A DNA stretch of 46,598 nt. It comes from Fusicatenibacter_A intestinipullorum. GTDB taxonomy: Bacteria > Bacillota > Negativicutes > Acidaminococcales > Acidaminococcaceae. Both the position numbers and the translations under genes were made by a program. Positions 15,286-24,263 of this stretch are shown here, piece after piece (within the stretch, counting starts at the first letter, position 1; each line of letters begins with the position of its first letter). The notes beneath the pieces are model-generated. The model was not told where the DNA came from, searched no databases, and worked only from the letters and a program-made list of their open reading frames with translations. The stretch lies in contig DWZP01000011.1 of the NCBI GenBank assembly GCA_019117495.1, forward strand, positions 1 to 46,598, given 5' to 3'.

Positions 15286-16254
15286 TTATGCTTTTACTTC
15301 CGCAGGCATCGGTTCTCCGTTTAATCCTGCAAGAATATTTTCCGCTGCCAGCTTTGCCATAGCATCGCGCGTTTCAACTGTTGAACTTGCAATATGCGGC
15401 GTAACCGTAATATTATCAAGCGTCAGCAGTTTATGCGTACCTGGCAATGGTTCGGGGTCGGTAACATCAAGCGCGGCATAAGCAATATGCCCGCTGCTCA
15501 GCGCATTATAAAGAGCTTCCGTATCCACAATTTTGCCTCTGGCAATATTAATAAAACGCGCACCCCGCTTCATTGCTTCAAACTGCTTTTTGCCAAACAT
15601 GCCTTCTGTTTCCTTAGTAAGCGGCACTGTAACCAGTACAAAATCAGATGTTTGCAGCAATTCTTCAAAGCTTACATACGCAGCACCCAATGCGGCATCA
15701 TCACTGCGGCGGTGCCGGTTATGGTAAATAACGCGCATATCGCTTGCCAAAGCACGTTTTACCACCCTGCTGCCTATATCTCCCATGCCTACAATACCCA
15801 AAGTTTTGCCTGCAAGGTCAACGCCAAAGCCAAGGCCCTTGCGCTCGCCCCATTTGCCGCTTGCAACATGCTGCCAGCCGCGCGCTATTTTGCGCGCACT
15901 GTCAATTATAAGCCCGTAAGCCAAATCTGCCACGGCAGGAGAAAGCACGCGCGGAGTATTGCCAACACGTATGCCGCGGGCATTGCATTCCGCAACGTCA
16001 ATATTATCGTAACCCACGGAAGCCTGTGCGATTACTTTTAAATTAGGCGCTTTGTCAAGCAATGCGCCGTTAATTTTTATATTGCCAATAGAATATAAAG
16101 CATCTGCCTGCGCCAGCCAGCCGTCAAAAATATCTGCCGGAGTGCGGCCGCCTTCCTTCCACGCCAAAAGATTGGTATTGGCGTCCAGCAGGTCATACGC
16201 CGTTTTACGCAGTTTGCCGCTGGTAACAACAGTCATGTTTTTTAATTCTGCCAT
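15286..16254 (-). CDS. D-2-hydroxyacid dehydrogenase (glyoxylate/hydroxypyruvate reductase-like)
   Basis: A 322-aa cytoplasmic NAD(P)-dependent oxidoreductase. The nucleotide-binding motif GIVGMGDIGSRV is near residues 153-164. The catalytic Arg is in NIARGKIVD, the Glu in DPEPLP and the His in PHIASST. It probably reduces glyoxylate, hydroxypyruvate or another 2-ketoacid to the D-hydroxyacid. SxxS-type basic residues after the second strand (NRHRRSDD) suggest NADPH use; this is inference. It begins 13 bases after the VOC gene, so co-transcription with it is likely. The exact substrate cannot be read from sequence. Confidence 0.88.
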   Translation of the reverse strand: MAELKNMTVVTSGKLRKTAYDLLDANTNLLAWKEGGRTPADIFDGWLAQADALYSIGNIKINGALLDKAPNLKVIAQASVGYDNIDVAECNARGIRVGNTPRVLSPAVADLAYGLIIDSARKIARGWQHVASGKWGERKGLGFGVDLAGKTLGIVGMGDIGSRVVKRALASDMRVIYHNRHRRSDDAALGAAYVSFEELLQTSDFVLVTVPLTKETEGMFGKKQFEAMKRGARFINIARGKIVDTEALYNALSSGHIAYAALDVTDPEPLPGTHKLLTLDNITVTPHIASSTVETRDAMAKLAAENILAGLNGEPMPAEVKA

Positions 16255-16267
16255 ACTTTCACGTCCC

Positions 16268-16639
16268 TTACTTATTTAAAGGCACAATCTCCAGCCAGTA
16301 GTTATCCGGGTCGGTAATAAAATAAATACCCATCGCCGGGTTTTCATAAACAATGCAGCCCATTTCTTTATGTTTGGCATGTGCAGCTTCGTAATCATCA
16401 ACGCCAAAAGCGAGATGGAATTCGTTTTCTCCTAAGTTATAGGGTTCTTTGCGGTCACGCAGCCAGGTCAGCTCAAGCTGATGCGGAGTCTGCCCGTCGC
16501 CAAGGTACACAAGAATGAAGCTGCCGTCCTCTGCATTCATTCTTCTAACTTCTTTCAGCCCAAGCGCTTTTTCATAAAACGCCAGGCTTTTTTCTAAATC
16601 GAGCACATTAAAATTATTGTGTATAAACTTAAAATTCAT
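16268..16639 (-). CDS. VOC-family protein (glyoxalase I-like)
   Basis: A 123-aa vicinal-oxygen-chelate protein with two beta-alpha-beta modules. Probable metal ligands are H7 (FIHNNF), the Glu in LELTW, the His in EFHLAF and the Glu in YWLEIVP. These match the His/Glu/His/Glu set of lactoylglutathione lyase (GloA). The family detoxifies methylglyoxal as a thiol adduct. Its place next to a 2-ketoacid reductase fits electrophile or ketoaldehyde handling. GAGGAGGG precedes the ATG. A different VOC substrate cannot be excluded. Confidence 0.85.
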   Translation of the reverse strand: MNFKFIHNNFNVLDLEKSLAFYEKALGLKEVRRMNAEDGSFILVYLGDGQTPHQLELTWLRDRKEPYNLGENEFHLAFGVDDYEAAHAKHKEMGCIVYENPAMGIYFITDPDNYWLEIVPLNK

Positions 16640-16649
16640 TATACCCTCC

Positions 16650-17162
16650 TCAAGTATTTAAAAAGATTTGTTTTACAAGCAGTATCGCCATCGCCGCTGC
16701 CGCAACAACCTTGCCTATAATCGCAATAAATTGCAGTTTTGCCGCCTTCCACGCCAGTTCAAACGCATCGTCGCAGTCCATCGTTTGCGAATACTCATAA
16801 ACAAACGCCATTACAAACGAACCCATGGCGCCGCCGAGCACGCTGCCAAACACAGGGAACACGCCCGTACCGAGCACTGCGCCGATAAACGTGCCGATGC
16901 CGATAAGCCCTACCACGCTCCACGGCAATTTATGCCTGCGGATACCGAAAAACGATACTATAAATTCCCATAATTCACCAAAAACATAAATCAGCACCAA
17001 TGCAGACAAAATACGTCCGTCAAAATATTTTGCTTCATCAAAACAGGCAAATCCTATCCCTGCCAAAAGCATCAGCGTATTGCCGGGCAGCCCAACCAGA
17101 GTTAAAAGCGGCCCTACGATAACGATAAAGGCTGCTGCCAATGCTTCCAAGAAATATTCCAT
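16650..17162 (-). CDS. DUF456 family membrane protein
   Basis: A 170-aa inner-membrane protein with about four to five hydrophobic segments and Gly-rich stretches (FIGAVLGTGVFPVFGSVLGG) typical of DUF456. The start is ATG at 17162, six bases after AAGGAGG; an upstream in-frame start at 17192 has no such site. It lies 10 bases upstream of the VOC gene in an apparent three-gene unit (DUF456, VOC, hydroxyacid dehydrogenase). The function of the family is unknown. Confidence 0.85.
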   Translation of the reverse strand: MEYFLEALAAAFIVIVGPLLTLVGLPGNTLMLLAGIGFACFDEAKYFDGRILSALVLIYVFGELWEFIVSFFGIRRHKLPWSVVGLIGIGTFIGAVLGTGVFPVFGSVLGGAMGSFVMAFVYEYSQTMDCDDAFELAWKAAKLQFIAIIGKVVAAAAMAILLVKQIFLNT

Positions 17163-17300
17163 ACCCTGCCTCCTTATGTTAATTACTGCCAATATTATAA
17201 CATAATCCGCACTGCTTTATTTGTAACTTTTGTGAATTATTGTTTTTAATCTGCCAAAATGATAAAATATTTATAAATAAACTTGTTAAAAGGAGCTTAT

Positions 17301-18371
17301 ATGGAACAAATTATTGAAATTTTAACGCCGTGGGCAAAGCCGTTTCTGGTTTTCTGCGGTTTTATGCTGATAAGATATCTTTACCGTACCGTAATTCTCC
17401 GCTTTTTGCAGCTTTTAAACAACAAAATGTCTTTTGAGTACGGCGGCGATATTCTAGACGCTTTCGCCAAACCGATACATATTTTTCTTTTCATCCTCGG
17501 CGTTTATGCTGCCTTAAACTGCTCGCCCATTACTTTTGTTACCGACCATCCGGCAATTGATAAATTCCTGCGCAGCAGCTTTATTATTGCCATCTTTTGG
17601 GGCATTTACAATATCAGCGACATTACGCACGGTATTGCCCTGAAAATTTTAACGCGCGCCGAAATTAATATCGAGGATTCTCTTGCCAACATTCTCTCCA
17701 CAATGTTCCGCATTTTAATTGTTGTTATCGCCACCTTAATGATTGCCAAGGAATGGAATTACGACATGAGCGGCCTTCTGGCAAGTTTAAGTATCGGCTC
17801 TTTAGCGCTTGCTTTTGCCGCCAAAGATGCTTTGGCAAATGTATTCGGCAGCTTTGTAATTATTGTCGACAAACCCTTTAAAGTAGGCGACTGGATTTCG
17901 GCCAACGGCGTGGAAGGCACCGTTGAAAAAATTACTTTCCGCAGTACCTGCATACGCACTTTCCCGCAGGAACTTGTGTATGTTCCAAACTCACTGCTTT
18001 CCAACACGCCAATTATTAACTACACTAAGCGCGAAAAACGCCGCATTGAGTTTTTGCTGGGCGTTACCTACGATACAACGCATGACCAGATGCAAAAACT
18101 TGTAGAAAATATACGCACCTACCTCACAAACAGCGAGCTTGTTTACAGCGACACGGTTATGGTTTACTTCCGCGATTATGCAGACAGCAGCCTGAACATT
18201 TTTATTGTATGTTACACCAAAGCCAGCGATACCAAAGGCTTTTTGGCTGCCCGCGAGCAGATTAACCTTGATATTATGAAAATACTGGAAGAAAACGGCG
18301 CTTCCTGTGCCTTCCCGAGCACCAGCGTTTATTTTGAAACGCCGCTTAAAACCGAAACTAAAAACAACTGA
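17301..18371 (+). CDS. small-conductance mechanosensitive channel (MscS family)
   Basis: A 356-aa inner-membrane channel releasing solutes under osmotic downshock. About four hydrophobic segments precede the pore-lining helix SLALAFAAKDALANVFGS near residue 170. The beta domain follows with the motif DKPFKVGDWI and VPNSLLSNTPIINYTKR. The C-terminal alpha/beta domain runs to the end. Extra membrane segments compared with E. coli MscS suggest the YnaI-like or YbdG-like type. The start is ATG at 17301, five bases after AAAAGGAG. Promoter and 5' leader are short and AT-rich. Confidence 0.9.
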   Translation: MEQIIEILTPWAKPFLVFCGFMLIRYLYRTVILRFLQLLNNKMSFEYGGDILDAFAKPIHIFLFILGVYAALNCSPITFVTDHPAIDKFLRSSFIIAIFWGIYNISDITHGIALKILTRAEINIEDSLANILSTMFRILIVVIATLMIAKEWNYDMSGLLASLSIGSLALAFAAKDALANVFGSFVIIVDKPFKVGDWISANGVEGTVEKITFRSTCIRTFPQELVYVPNSLLSNTPIINYTKREKRRIEFLLGVTYDTTHDQMQKLVENIRTYLTNSELVYSDTVMVYFRDYADSSLNIFIVCYTKASDTKGFLAAREQINLDIMKILEENGASCAFPSTSVYFETPLKTETKNN

Positions 18372-18375
18372 ATAC

Positions 18376-18415
18376 AAAAATAAAAGGCAGCTTAAAAAGC
18401 TGCCTTTTATTTTTG
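18376..18415. terminator. bidirectional terminator between mscS and rmuC
   Basis: GGCAGCTT (18386-18393) pairs with AAGCTGCC (18397-18404) inside longer complementary A-run and T-run arms, serving the converging genes on either side. Confidence 0.85.
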
Positions 18416-18467
18416 TGCGTCATTGCTTCTCTGAAAGATTTAAAATTTATTTTAAGCGTATTTAAAA

Positions 18468-19661
18468 CTAATTTTTATCGCCGAACAAGTCATTTTCATT
18501 TTGTTCGGGTATCTTCAAATCTGTTTCAAAACTTTCCGCCTCATAAAGTTTTTTATTAATTACGCGGCTGCGGCGTTCGGCGGCTTCAATATGCCCGCTT
18601 GCTTCCTGCAATTTTTTGCGTGTTTTGTCAAGCAGCGCTGCAAACACGGCAAAATCCTGCTTAACTCCTGCAATAATGCGCCATACTTCACCGGTACGTT
18701 TTTCTATGGCCAAAGTGCGGAAACCAACCTGCAAGCTGTTTAAAAGTGCCGCCAGAGTTGTCGGGCCTGCAACACAGACACGGTATTTGCGCTGCAGTTC
18801 TTCCAGCAGCCCGGTAATGTTTACCGCTTCCGCAAAAAGCCCTTCTGTCGGCAGGTACATAACCGCAAAATCAGTGCTGTAAGGCGGGCAGATATATTTA
18901 CTGTTAATATCTGCAGCTTCACTTTTAAAGCGTTTTTCAAGCTGCTTTAAAGCAGCTTCTGCCGCTGCGGCATCGGCATTTTCGCGCGCCGCCAAAAGCC
19001 TCTGGTAATCTTCCTGTGGAAACTTGGCATCCACCGGCAGCCATACGGTCTGTTCGCTTTTTCCCGGCAATTTAAGGGCAAATTCTACCCGCTCGGAAGC
19101 GCCTGGTTTTACGGCAACATTTTCGGCATACTGCTCCGGCGCCAGCATATCCTGCAAAAGTATTTTCAGCTGCATTTCGCCCCAGATACCGCGGTTTTTA
19201 ACATTGCTTAAAATACGTTTTAAATCGCCTATTCCGCCGGCAAGGCTCTGCATTTCACCAAGCCCGCGGTGTACTTCTTCAAGCCTGCGGCTTACAAGGC
19301 TGAAGCTTTCACCAAGCCTGCGTTCCAAAGTAGAGTTTAACTTTTCATCTACAATAATGCGTATCTGCTCTAAATTTTTTTCGGTGCTCTCGCCTATTTT
19401 GTCAAAACGCTTGTCCAACTGCTCCGACAAGCGGTCTGCCGCAGACTGGTTTTCCATACGCGCAGCGCGGGCAAGAGTTGCCTGCTCGCTGCGCAGGTCG
19501 CGCAGACCTTCATACATGCGCCGTTCGGTTGCTTCAAAATGCCGCACAAGTTCAGCAAGGTCTTTTTCATCAACAGCACCGGCACGGCTGCGGTACAGCA
19601 TAAAAATTACAGCCAGCTGTAAAATTATTATAAACACAAGTATTATTACAGTAAAATCCAT
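18468..19661 (-). CDS. rmuC: DNA recombination protein RmuC
   Basis: A 397-aa protein with one N-terminal membrane segment (FTVIILVFIIILQLAVIFML, residues 3-22). A coiled coil follows (about 30-150), rich in Glu, Arg and Leu. The RmuC nuclease-like domain comes next, with signature NRGIWGEMQLKILLQ and the conserved PVDAKFPQEDY and YICPPYSTDFAVMYLPTE stretches. RmuC limits recombination at inverted repeats in E. coli. The start is ATG at 19661, after AAGGCAGGTG; the longer in-frame extension lacks a site. It is convergent with mscS and divergent from the RND operon. Confidence 0.9.
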   Translation of the reverse strand: MDFTVIILVFIIILQLAVIFMLYRSRAGAVDEKDLAELVRHFEATERRMYEGLRDLRSEQATLARAARMENQSAADRLSEQLDKRFDKIGESTEKNLEQIRIIVDEKLNSTLERRLGESFSLVSRRLEEVHRGLGEMQSLAGGIGDLKRILSNVKNRGIWGEMQLKILLQDMLAPEQYAENVAVKPGASERVEFALKLPGKSEQTVWLPVDAKFPQEDYQRLLAARENADAAAAEAALKQLEKRFKSEAADINSKYICPPYSTDFAVMYLPTEGLFAEAVNITGLLEELQRKYRVCVAGPTTLAALLNSLQVGFRTLAIEKRTGEVWRIIAGVKQDFAVFAALLDKTRKKLQEASGHIEAAERRSRVINKKLYEAESFETDLKIPEQNENDLFGDKN

Positions 19662-19818
19662 AACGCACCTGCCTTTTTGCAATCTTAATTTATAATACAC
19701 TATTTTATTACACTGTGCCAGCATAATTTCGCGCCCTGTTTTTACGCCAAAACTATTTTTATCTTTTTTTACAAAATTTTATGCTGCCTAGCAGGATTTT
19801 ATATTTATTTAGCGAAGT

Positions 19819-19842
19819 TATAATCAATCAAACGATTGATTA
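19819..19842 (+). promoter_or_regulatory. perfect inverted-repeat operator overlapping the RND operon -10 box
   Basis: Nine-base arms TAATCAATC (19821-19829) and GATTGATTA (19834-19842) flank AAAC. The -10 hexamer TATAAT (19819-19824) overlaps the left arm; no good -35 is seen. A symmetric AT-rich repeat over the promoter of a pump is typical of TetR-family repressors. No regulator gene is adjacent, so the cognate repressor would be encoded elsewhere. Confidence 0.75.
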
Positions 19843-19874
19843 ATCTGATTCCATTTTCGGGAGGATTGTTATAA

Positions 19875-20984
19875 ATGAAAAATTTTATGGAAAACCTGCA
19901 CTTAACCAAAAAACAGTGGTATTATCTTGGCGCAGTTTTGGGCGTTTGTTTAATTTATTTCGCTTTTACTCATTTTAAAGGCAGCGAAGCTCCGCAAAAA
20001 ACAATTCCTTATGTACGCACGGTTACGGTAGGAACACAAACCGGCAGCACTTATGATGTTTACCCGGGTGAAGTACGCGGACGTTATGAAAGCAATCTTG
20101 CTTTTCAGGTTACCGGCAAAATAATCAGGCGCCAGGCCAACCTTGGCGATACCGTAAAAGCCGGTGACGTTTTAATGGAAATCGACCCGCGCGATGTTAA
20201 TGAAAGTGTTAATTCCGCAAGAGCTGCCGTAAGCGCCGCATCGGCAAACTTTCTGCTTGCATCTGATAACGCCCAGCGTTACAGGACTTTATATACGCAG
20301 GGCGCCGTAAGCAAAGCAACGCTTGACCAGTACAACACCCAGCTTGAAGCTCAGCAGGCGGCGTTAAATCAGGCTAAAGCACAATATCAGGCGGCACTGA
20401 ACCAGCTTAATTACACGCGCTTAACAAGTGACCACGACGGTGTTGTATCCTCCGTTACCGGCGAAGTTGGGCAGGTTGCTGCTGCCGGTACGCCTGTAAT
20501 AACCGTTGTGCAGTCCGGCGAAAAAGAAGTGCATATTTACATTCCCGAAAATAAACTTGCTTCTGTTTACCCCGGCCAGAGCGCAGTTATAGATTTCTGG
20601 GCGCTGCAAAACGTTACTGCCGAAGGGCAGATAAGAGAAATTGCACCGATGGCGGACCCTGCCACCCGCACGTACGAGGTAAAAGTAAGCATTAACAATA
20701 TGCCGCCGCAGGCAAAGCTCGGCATGACGGCCAAAGTAAGCTTCACCGGCGGTACTTCTGATATTGTAACTCTCCCGAAATCAGCAATTTATCAAACCGG
20801 AAACACGCCTCAGGTATGGATAGTAAAAGATAACCATGTAACCCTTGTGCCGGTAGAAATTGCCGGTTACGAAAACAACAGCGTTAAAATTAAAAGCGGC
20901 CTGCAAAAAGGCGACATAGTAGTAACAGGCGGTACAACAAAATTATCTGCCAATCAGGAAGTGCGGCTGGAAGGTGAGGAATAA
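19875..20984 (+). CDS. RND efflux periplasmic adaptor subunit
   Basis: A 369-aa membrane-fusion protein of the AcrA/MexA class. An N-terminal membrane anchor (about 16-33) replaces a lipoprotein signal. The biotinyl-lipoyl halves (FQVTGKIIRRQANLGDTVKAG near 74-94, and GVVSSVTGEVGQVAAAGTPV) surround an alpha-helical hairpin rich in Ala and Gln (110-180). Beta-barrel and membrane-proximal domains follow. It links the inner-membrane pump to an outer-membrane channel, consistent with a diderm host. GGGAGG precedes the ATG. Its stop overlaps the pump start by one base. Confidence 0.92.
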   Translation: MKNFMENLHLTKKQWYYLGAVLGVCLIYFAFTHFKGSEAPQKTIPYVRTVTVGTQTGSTYDVYPGEVRGRYESNLAFQVTGKIIRRQANLGDTVKAGDVLMEIDPRDVNESVNSARAAVSAASANFLLASDNAQRYRTLYTQGAVSKATLDQYNTQLEAQQAALNQAKAQYQAALNQLNYTRLTSDHDGVVSSVTGEVGQVAAAGTPVITVVQSGEKEVHIYIPENKLASVYPGQSAVIDFWALQNVTAEGQIREIAPMADPATRTYEVKVSINNMPPQAKLGMTAKVSFTGGTSDIVTLPKSAIYQTGNTPQVWIVKDNHVTLVPVEIAGYENNSVKIKSGLQKGDIVVTGGTTKLSANQEVRLEGEE

Positions 20985-23900
20985 TGAAAAACGGCAATCT
21001 CGCTTCATGGTCTATTGAACATAAACAGATAATTTACTTTTTCATGTTTCTTTGCCTTGTTGCCGGCATTTATTCCTATAACATTCTCGGCCGCTCGGAA
21101 GACCCGGTATATACGGTTAAGCAAATGGTTATATCGGCTGCATGGCCCGGCGCAACAGCCAAAGAAATGGAAATGCAGGTTACAGATAAAATTGAAAAAG
21201 AAGCCCAGACCCTGCCGGATATTGATTACGTTACAAGTTATTCGCGCCCGGGGCAGTGCGTTGTTAACGTTTACCTTAAAGAGCATGTTCCAACCGATAA
21301 GGTACGCAGCCACTGGCTGGAACTGCGCAATATTGTAAACGATATTAAAACAGACCTGCCGGAAGGCGTTTACGGACCTTATTTTAACGACCGTTTCGAC
21401 GATGTATACGGCAATATATACGCAATCACCTCCGAAAGTTTCGGTTACGAGGATATGCGTAAAGAAGCCGAAGAAATTAAACGCATTTTTTATACCGTGC
21501 CCGACGTAAAAAAAGTTGAACTTATCGGCGTGCAGCCGGAAAAAATTTATCTGGAAGTATCCAACGATAAACTTTCACAGCTTGGCATTTCGCTTGATAC
21601 GCTTGCAAGCGCCATAAAATCACAGTCCGCAGTTGTACCCGCAGGCATGGCAGAAAGCACGGACAACAATGTTTACCTGCGCCTTACCGGTTTGCCGGAT
21701 ACACTGAAAGAAATCGGCAGCATCCCGGTTAATGCCAACGGGCGAATTTTCCGCCTTGATGACATTGCCAAAGTTACCCGCGGTTATGCCGACCCTCCCG
21801 AACCCAAAATTTATTTTAACGGACAGCCTGCCATAGGCATTTCCATTTCCATGGAAGACGGCGGCAACAATATCCGCCTCGGCGAAAACCTTGCCAAAAC
21901 CGTAGCGCAAATAGAAAGCAGGCTGCCGCTGGGCTTTGAACTGCACCAGGTAGCCAATCAGCCGGAAGTTGTTAAAAACTCTATCGATGAATTTACCCAG
22001 AGCTTAAAGGAAGCCGTTATTATAGTTCTGGCAGTAAGCCTGTTCAGCCTTGGCAAACGTTGCGGCTATGTTATTTCCGTATGTATTCCGCTTGTGCTGC
22101 TCGGCACTTTTATCGGCATGTACGCACTTGGCATTGACCTGCACAAAGTATCGCTCGGGGCTTTAATTGTAGCCCTTGGCATGCTGGTTGATGATGCCAT
22201 TGTTGTTGTGGAACTGATGGAAATAAAACTTGCCGAAGGCTGGGAACGCAAACGCGCGGCGGCTTATGCTTTTGAAACCTGCGCGTTTCCCCTTTTAACC
22301 GGTACAATTATAACCTGCGTAGGTTTTACGCCGATATATTTTTCGCGCGGCAGCGTTGGCGAATTTGCAGGCAGCCTGTTTACCGTTATCAGCCTGGCAC
22401 TGATGCTTTCATGGGTTGTTTCGGCAACGGTAGCGCCTGTATTGGGTTACGAATGGGTTCACCCGAAAAAAATTGCCGAAGGCAGTGCATATACAACTCC
22501 GTTTTACCAAAAATTCCGCAGCCTGCTTACATGGTCGCTGGCGCACCGTTTAACGGTAATTGCCGTAACCATAGGCATTTTCTTCGGCTCGCTCTTTTTA
22601 AGCAAATTCATCAACAAAGAGTTCTTCCCTCCTTCCGTACGCCCGGAACTTTTAACCGAACTTAACCTGCCGGAAGGCACGAGCATTAAAACAACCGAAG
22701 AAATTGCCCTTAAAATTACATCCGAAATTAAAGATGACCCCGATATTGCAAGTGTAGCTACCTATATTGGCGAAAGCGCACCGCGTTTTGTGCTTGTTGC
22801 AGAGCCCGTACAGCCGCGCGAAAATTACGCACAGCTTGTCATTCTGGCAAAAGACGTAAAAGCCAAAGAACGTGTTTCGCAAAAAGTTTCCGCACTTATT
22901 AACCAAAAATATCCGGAGGTTTTAACTTACAGCAAATCCATCTCCCTTGGTCCTCCGTCCGAATATCCGGTTATGCTGCGCGTTTCCGCACCGACGGATG
23001 AGCTTGCCAAAAGGTATGCACAAAAAGTGCGCGAAGAAATGGAAAAACATCCTGCTGTTATCATGACCAGATTTAACTGGATGGAAAAAACGGGCGCGTT
23101 AAAAGTAGAAATTGACAACGACAAGCTGCGCCAGATGGGTATTGACCGCCAGACTGTATCCATGGCCTTGCAGGCAGAACTTTCCGGCTATACCGTAGCA
23201 CAGTATTACGAAGGCGACCAGGCTATTGATATTGTTTTCCGCCTGCCTGAAAGTGACCGTAAAAAACTTTCAGATTTAAGAATGCTCACCATACCGACGC
23301 CGGGAGGCAGCGTATCTTTGGAACAGGTTGCAAACATTAGCTACGAAGCCGAAGACAATATGATCTGGCGGCGCAACCTTTTGCCGACAGTTACTGTTAA
23401 TGCCGGTATCAGCGAAGGCTATACCGATAACGATGTTGCCCAGCAAATTTATGATTCCCTTGCGCCTCTGCGCGAAGAACTTCCGCCAGGTGTTGCTATT
23501 GATATCGGCGGGCCTTTGGAAAACAGCAATAAAGCACTTAACTATTTAATAGAACCTGTGCCTGCCATGTTTATCGTTATGATAATACTGCTGATTATGC
23601 AGCTTAAAGATGTGCGCAAAATGATTGTAATTGCCTGCACGGCGCCAATGGGCGTTATAGGCGTTATGATTGGCCTTTTGCTGTTCGGTTCATCGCTTGG
23701 TTTTTTAGCGGAACTTGGTATTTTGGCACTGACGGGCATTATCATACGCAATTCGGTTGTACTGCTCGACCAGATTGACCAGCATCTCGAAGCAGGCATG
23801 CCGCCTTATGAAGCTGTTTTGGAATCCGCCATAGTGCGTTTCCGCCCCATTATGCTCGCGGCTCTTACAACGGTGCTTGGCCTTGTGCCGATGTTTACCA

Positions 23901-24019
23901 ATCCGTTTTGGGAATCCATGGCAGTAGCCATTGCCTGCGGGCTGACAGGAGCAACCCTGCTGACGCTTGTTGTTTTACCTGTAATTTATTCTTTAATGTT
24001 TAAAATAACAAAACCCTGA
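20984..24019 (+). CDS. RND efflux pump, AcrB/HAE1-type permease
   Basis: A 1011-aa inner-membrane proton-driven exporter with the two-fold repeat of the family: TM1 (about 15-33), periplasmic porter domain, TM2-6, TM7 (about 522-540), a second porter domain and TM8-12. The proton relay Asp pair is D403/D404 in GMLVDDAIVVVE of TM4. The second half carries GIIIRNSVVLLDQID. Substrates are likely drugs, bile salts or lipophilic compounds, but cannot be read from sequence. Translated by coupling with the adaptor (TAATG overlap). No TolC-like outer-membrane gene follows, so a channel encoded elsewhere must be used. Confidence 0.93.
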   Translation: MKNGNLASWSIEHKQIIYFFMFLCLVAGIYSYNILGRSEDPVYTVKQMVISAAWPGATAKEMEMQVTDKIEKEAQTLPDIDYVTSYSRPGQCVVNVYLKEHVPTDKVRSHWLELRNIVNDIKTDLPEGVYGPYFNDRFDDVYGNIYAITSESFGYEDMRKEAEEIKRIFYTVPDVKKVELIGVQPEKIYLEVSNDKLSQLGISLDTLASAIKSQSAVVPAGMAESTDNNVYLRLTGLPDTLKEIGSIPVNANGRIFRLDDIAKVTRGYADPPEPKIYFNGQPAIGISISMEDGGNNIRLGENLAKTVAQIESRLPLGFELHQVANQPEVVKNSIDEFTQSLKEAVIIVLAVSLFSLGKRCGYVISVCIPLVLLGTFIGMYALGIDLHKVSLGALIVALGMLVDDAIVVVELMEIKLAEGWERKRAAAYAFETCAFPLLTGTIITCVGFTPIYFSRGSVGEFAGSLFTVISLALMLSWVVSATVAPVLGYEWVHPKKIAEGSAYTTPFYQKFRSLLTWSLAHRLTVIAVTIGIFFGSLFLSKFINKEFFPPSVRPELLTELNLPEGTSIKTTEEIALKITSEIKDDPDIASVATYIGESAPRFVLVAEPVQPRENYAQLVILAKDVKAKERVSQKVSALINQKYPEVLTYSKSISLGPPSEYPVMLRVSAPTDELAKRYAQKVREEMEKHPAVIMTRFNWMEKTGALKVEIDNDKLRQMGIDRQTVSMALQAELSGYTVAQYYEGDQAIDIVFRLPESDRKKLSDLRMLTIPTPGGSVSLEQVANISYEAEDNMIWRRNLLPTVTVNAGISEGYTDNDVAQQIYDSLAPLREELPPGVAIDIGGPLENSNKALNYLIEPVPAMFIVMIILLIMQLKDVRKMIVIACTAPMGVIGVMIGLLLFGSSLGFLAELGILALTGIIIRNSVVLLDQIDQHLEAGMPPYEAVLESAIVRFRPIMLAALTTVLGLVPMFTNPFWESMAVAIACGLTGATLLTLVVLPVIYSLMFKITKP

Positions 24020-24027
24020 AATTATAA

Positions 24028-24067
24028 AGGAGCACTGTACTTATAAAGTATAGTGCTCCTGTTTTAT
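24028..24067 (+). terminator. intrinsic terminator of the RND operon
   Basis: AGGAGCACT (24028-24036) pairs with AGTGCTCCT (24052-24060), with further pairing of GTACTT/AGTAT inside, then GTTTTATTAT. Confidence 0.85.
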
Positions 24068-24083
24068 TATCAGTATCATAAAA

Positions 24084-24235
24084 AGCAAAAACAGCCTGTA
24101 CTGTAAAGCAATAAACAAAAACTGCGGCGGCTAAAATAATTACGCTTTATGCCGCAAGGTCAGCTGCGAAGCCTGACCGTTAACGGAGAAGCCGCAGCAT
24201 TTTTGTATTGCTGAAACAGTATTGGCTGTTTTGCT
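24084..24235. other. 152-bp nested palindrome with a cloverleaf-like fold between convergent operons
   Basis: The two ends pair almost throughout. AGCAAAAACAGCC (24084-24096) pairs with GGCTGTTTTGCT (24224-24235), CTGT with ACAG, AGCAATA (24107-24113) with TATTGCT (24206-24212), CAAAAA with TTTTTG, and CTGCGGC (24122-24128) with GCCGCAG (24191-24197). Inside lie further helices GGTCAG/CTGACC (24158-24163, 24173-24178) and the palindrome CCGTTAACGG (24177-24186). On the minus strand it ends in GCTTTTT, so it could be the 3' end and terminator of the aro operon. It could also be a structured RNA or a miniature inverted-repeat element. Confidence 0.6.
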
Positions 24236-24263
24236 GCTGTTCAGTTATTAAATAATTAACCGG

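Noticed and set aside
15394..16041. A 215-codon plus-strand ORF opposite the hydroxyacid dehydrogenase
   Set aside because: Its length comes from the codon bias of the real gene on the other strand; composition is Cys/His/Asn-rich and no domain is seen.
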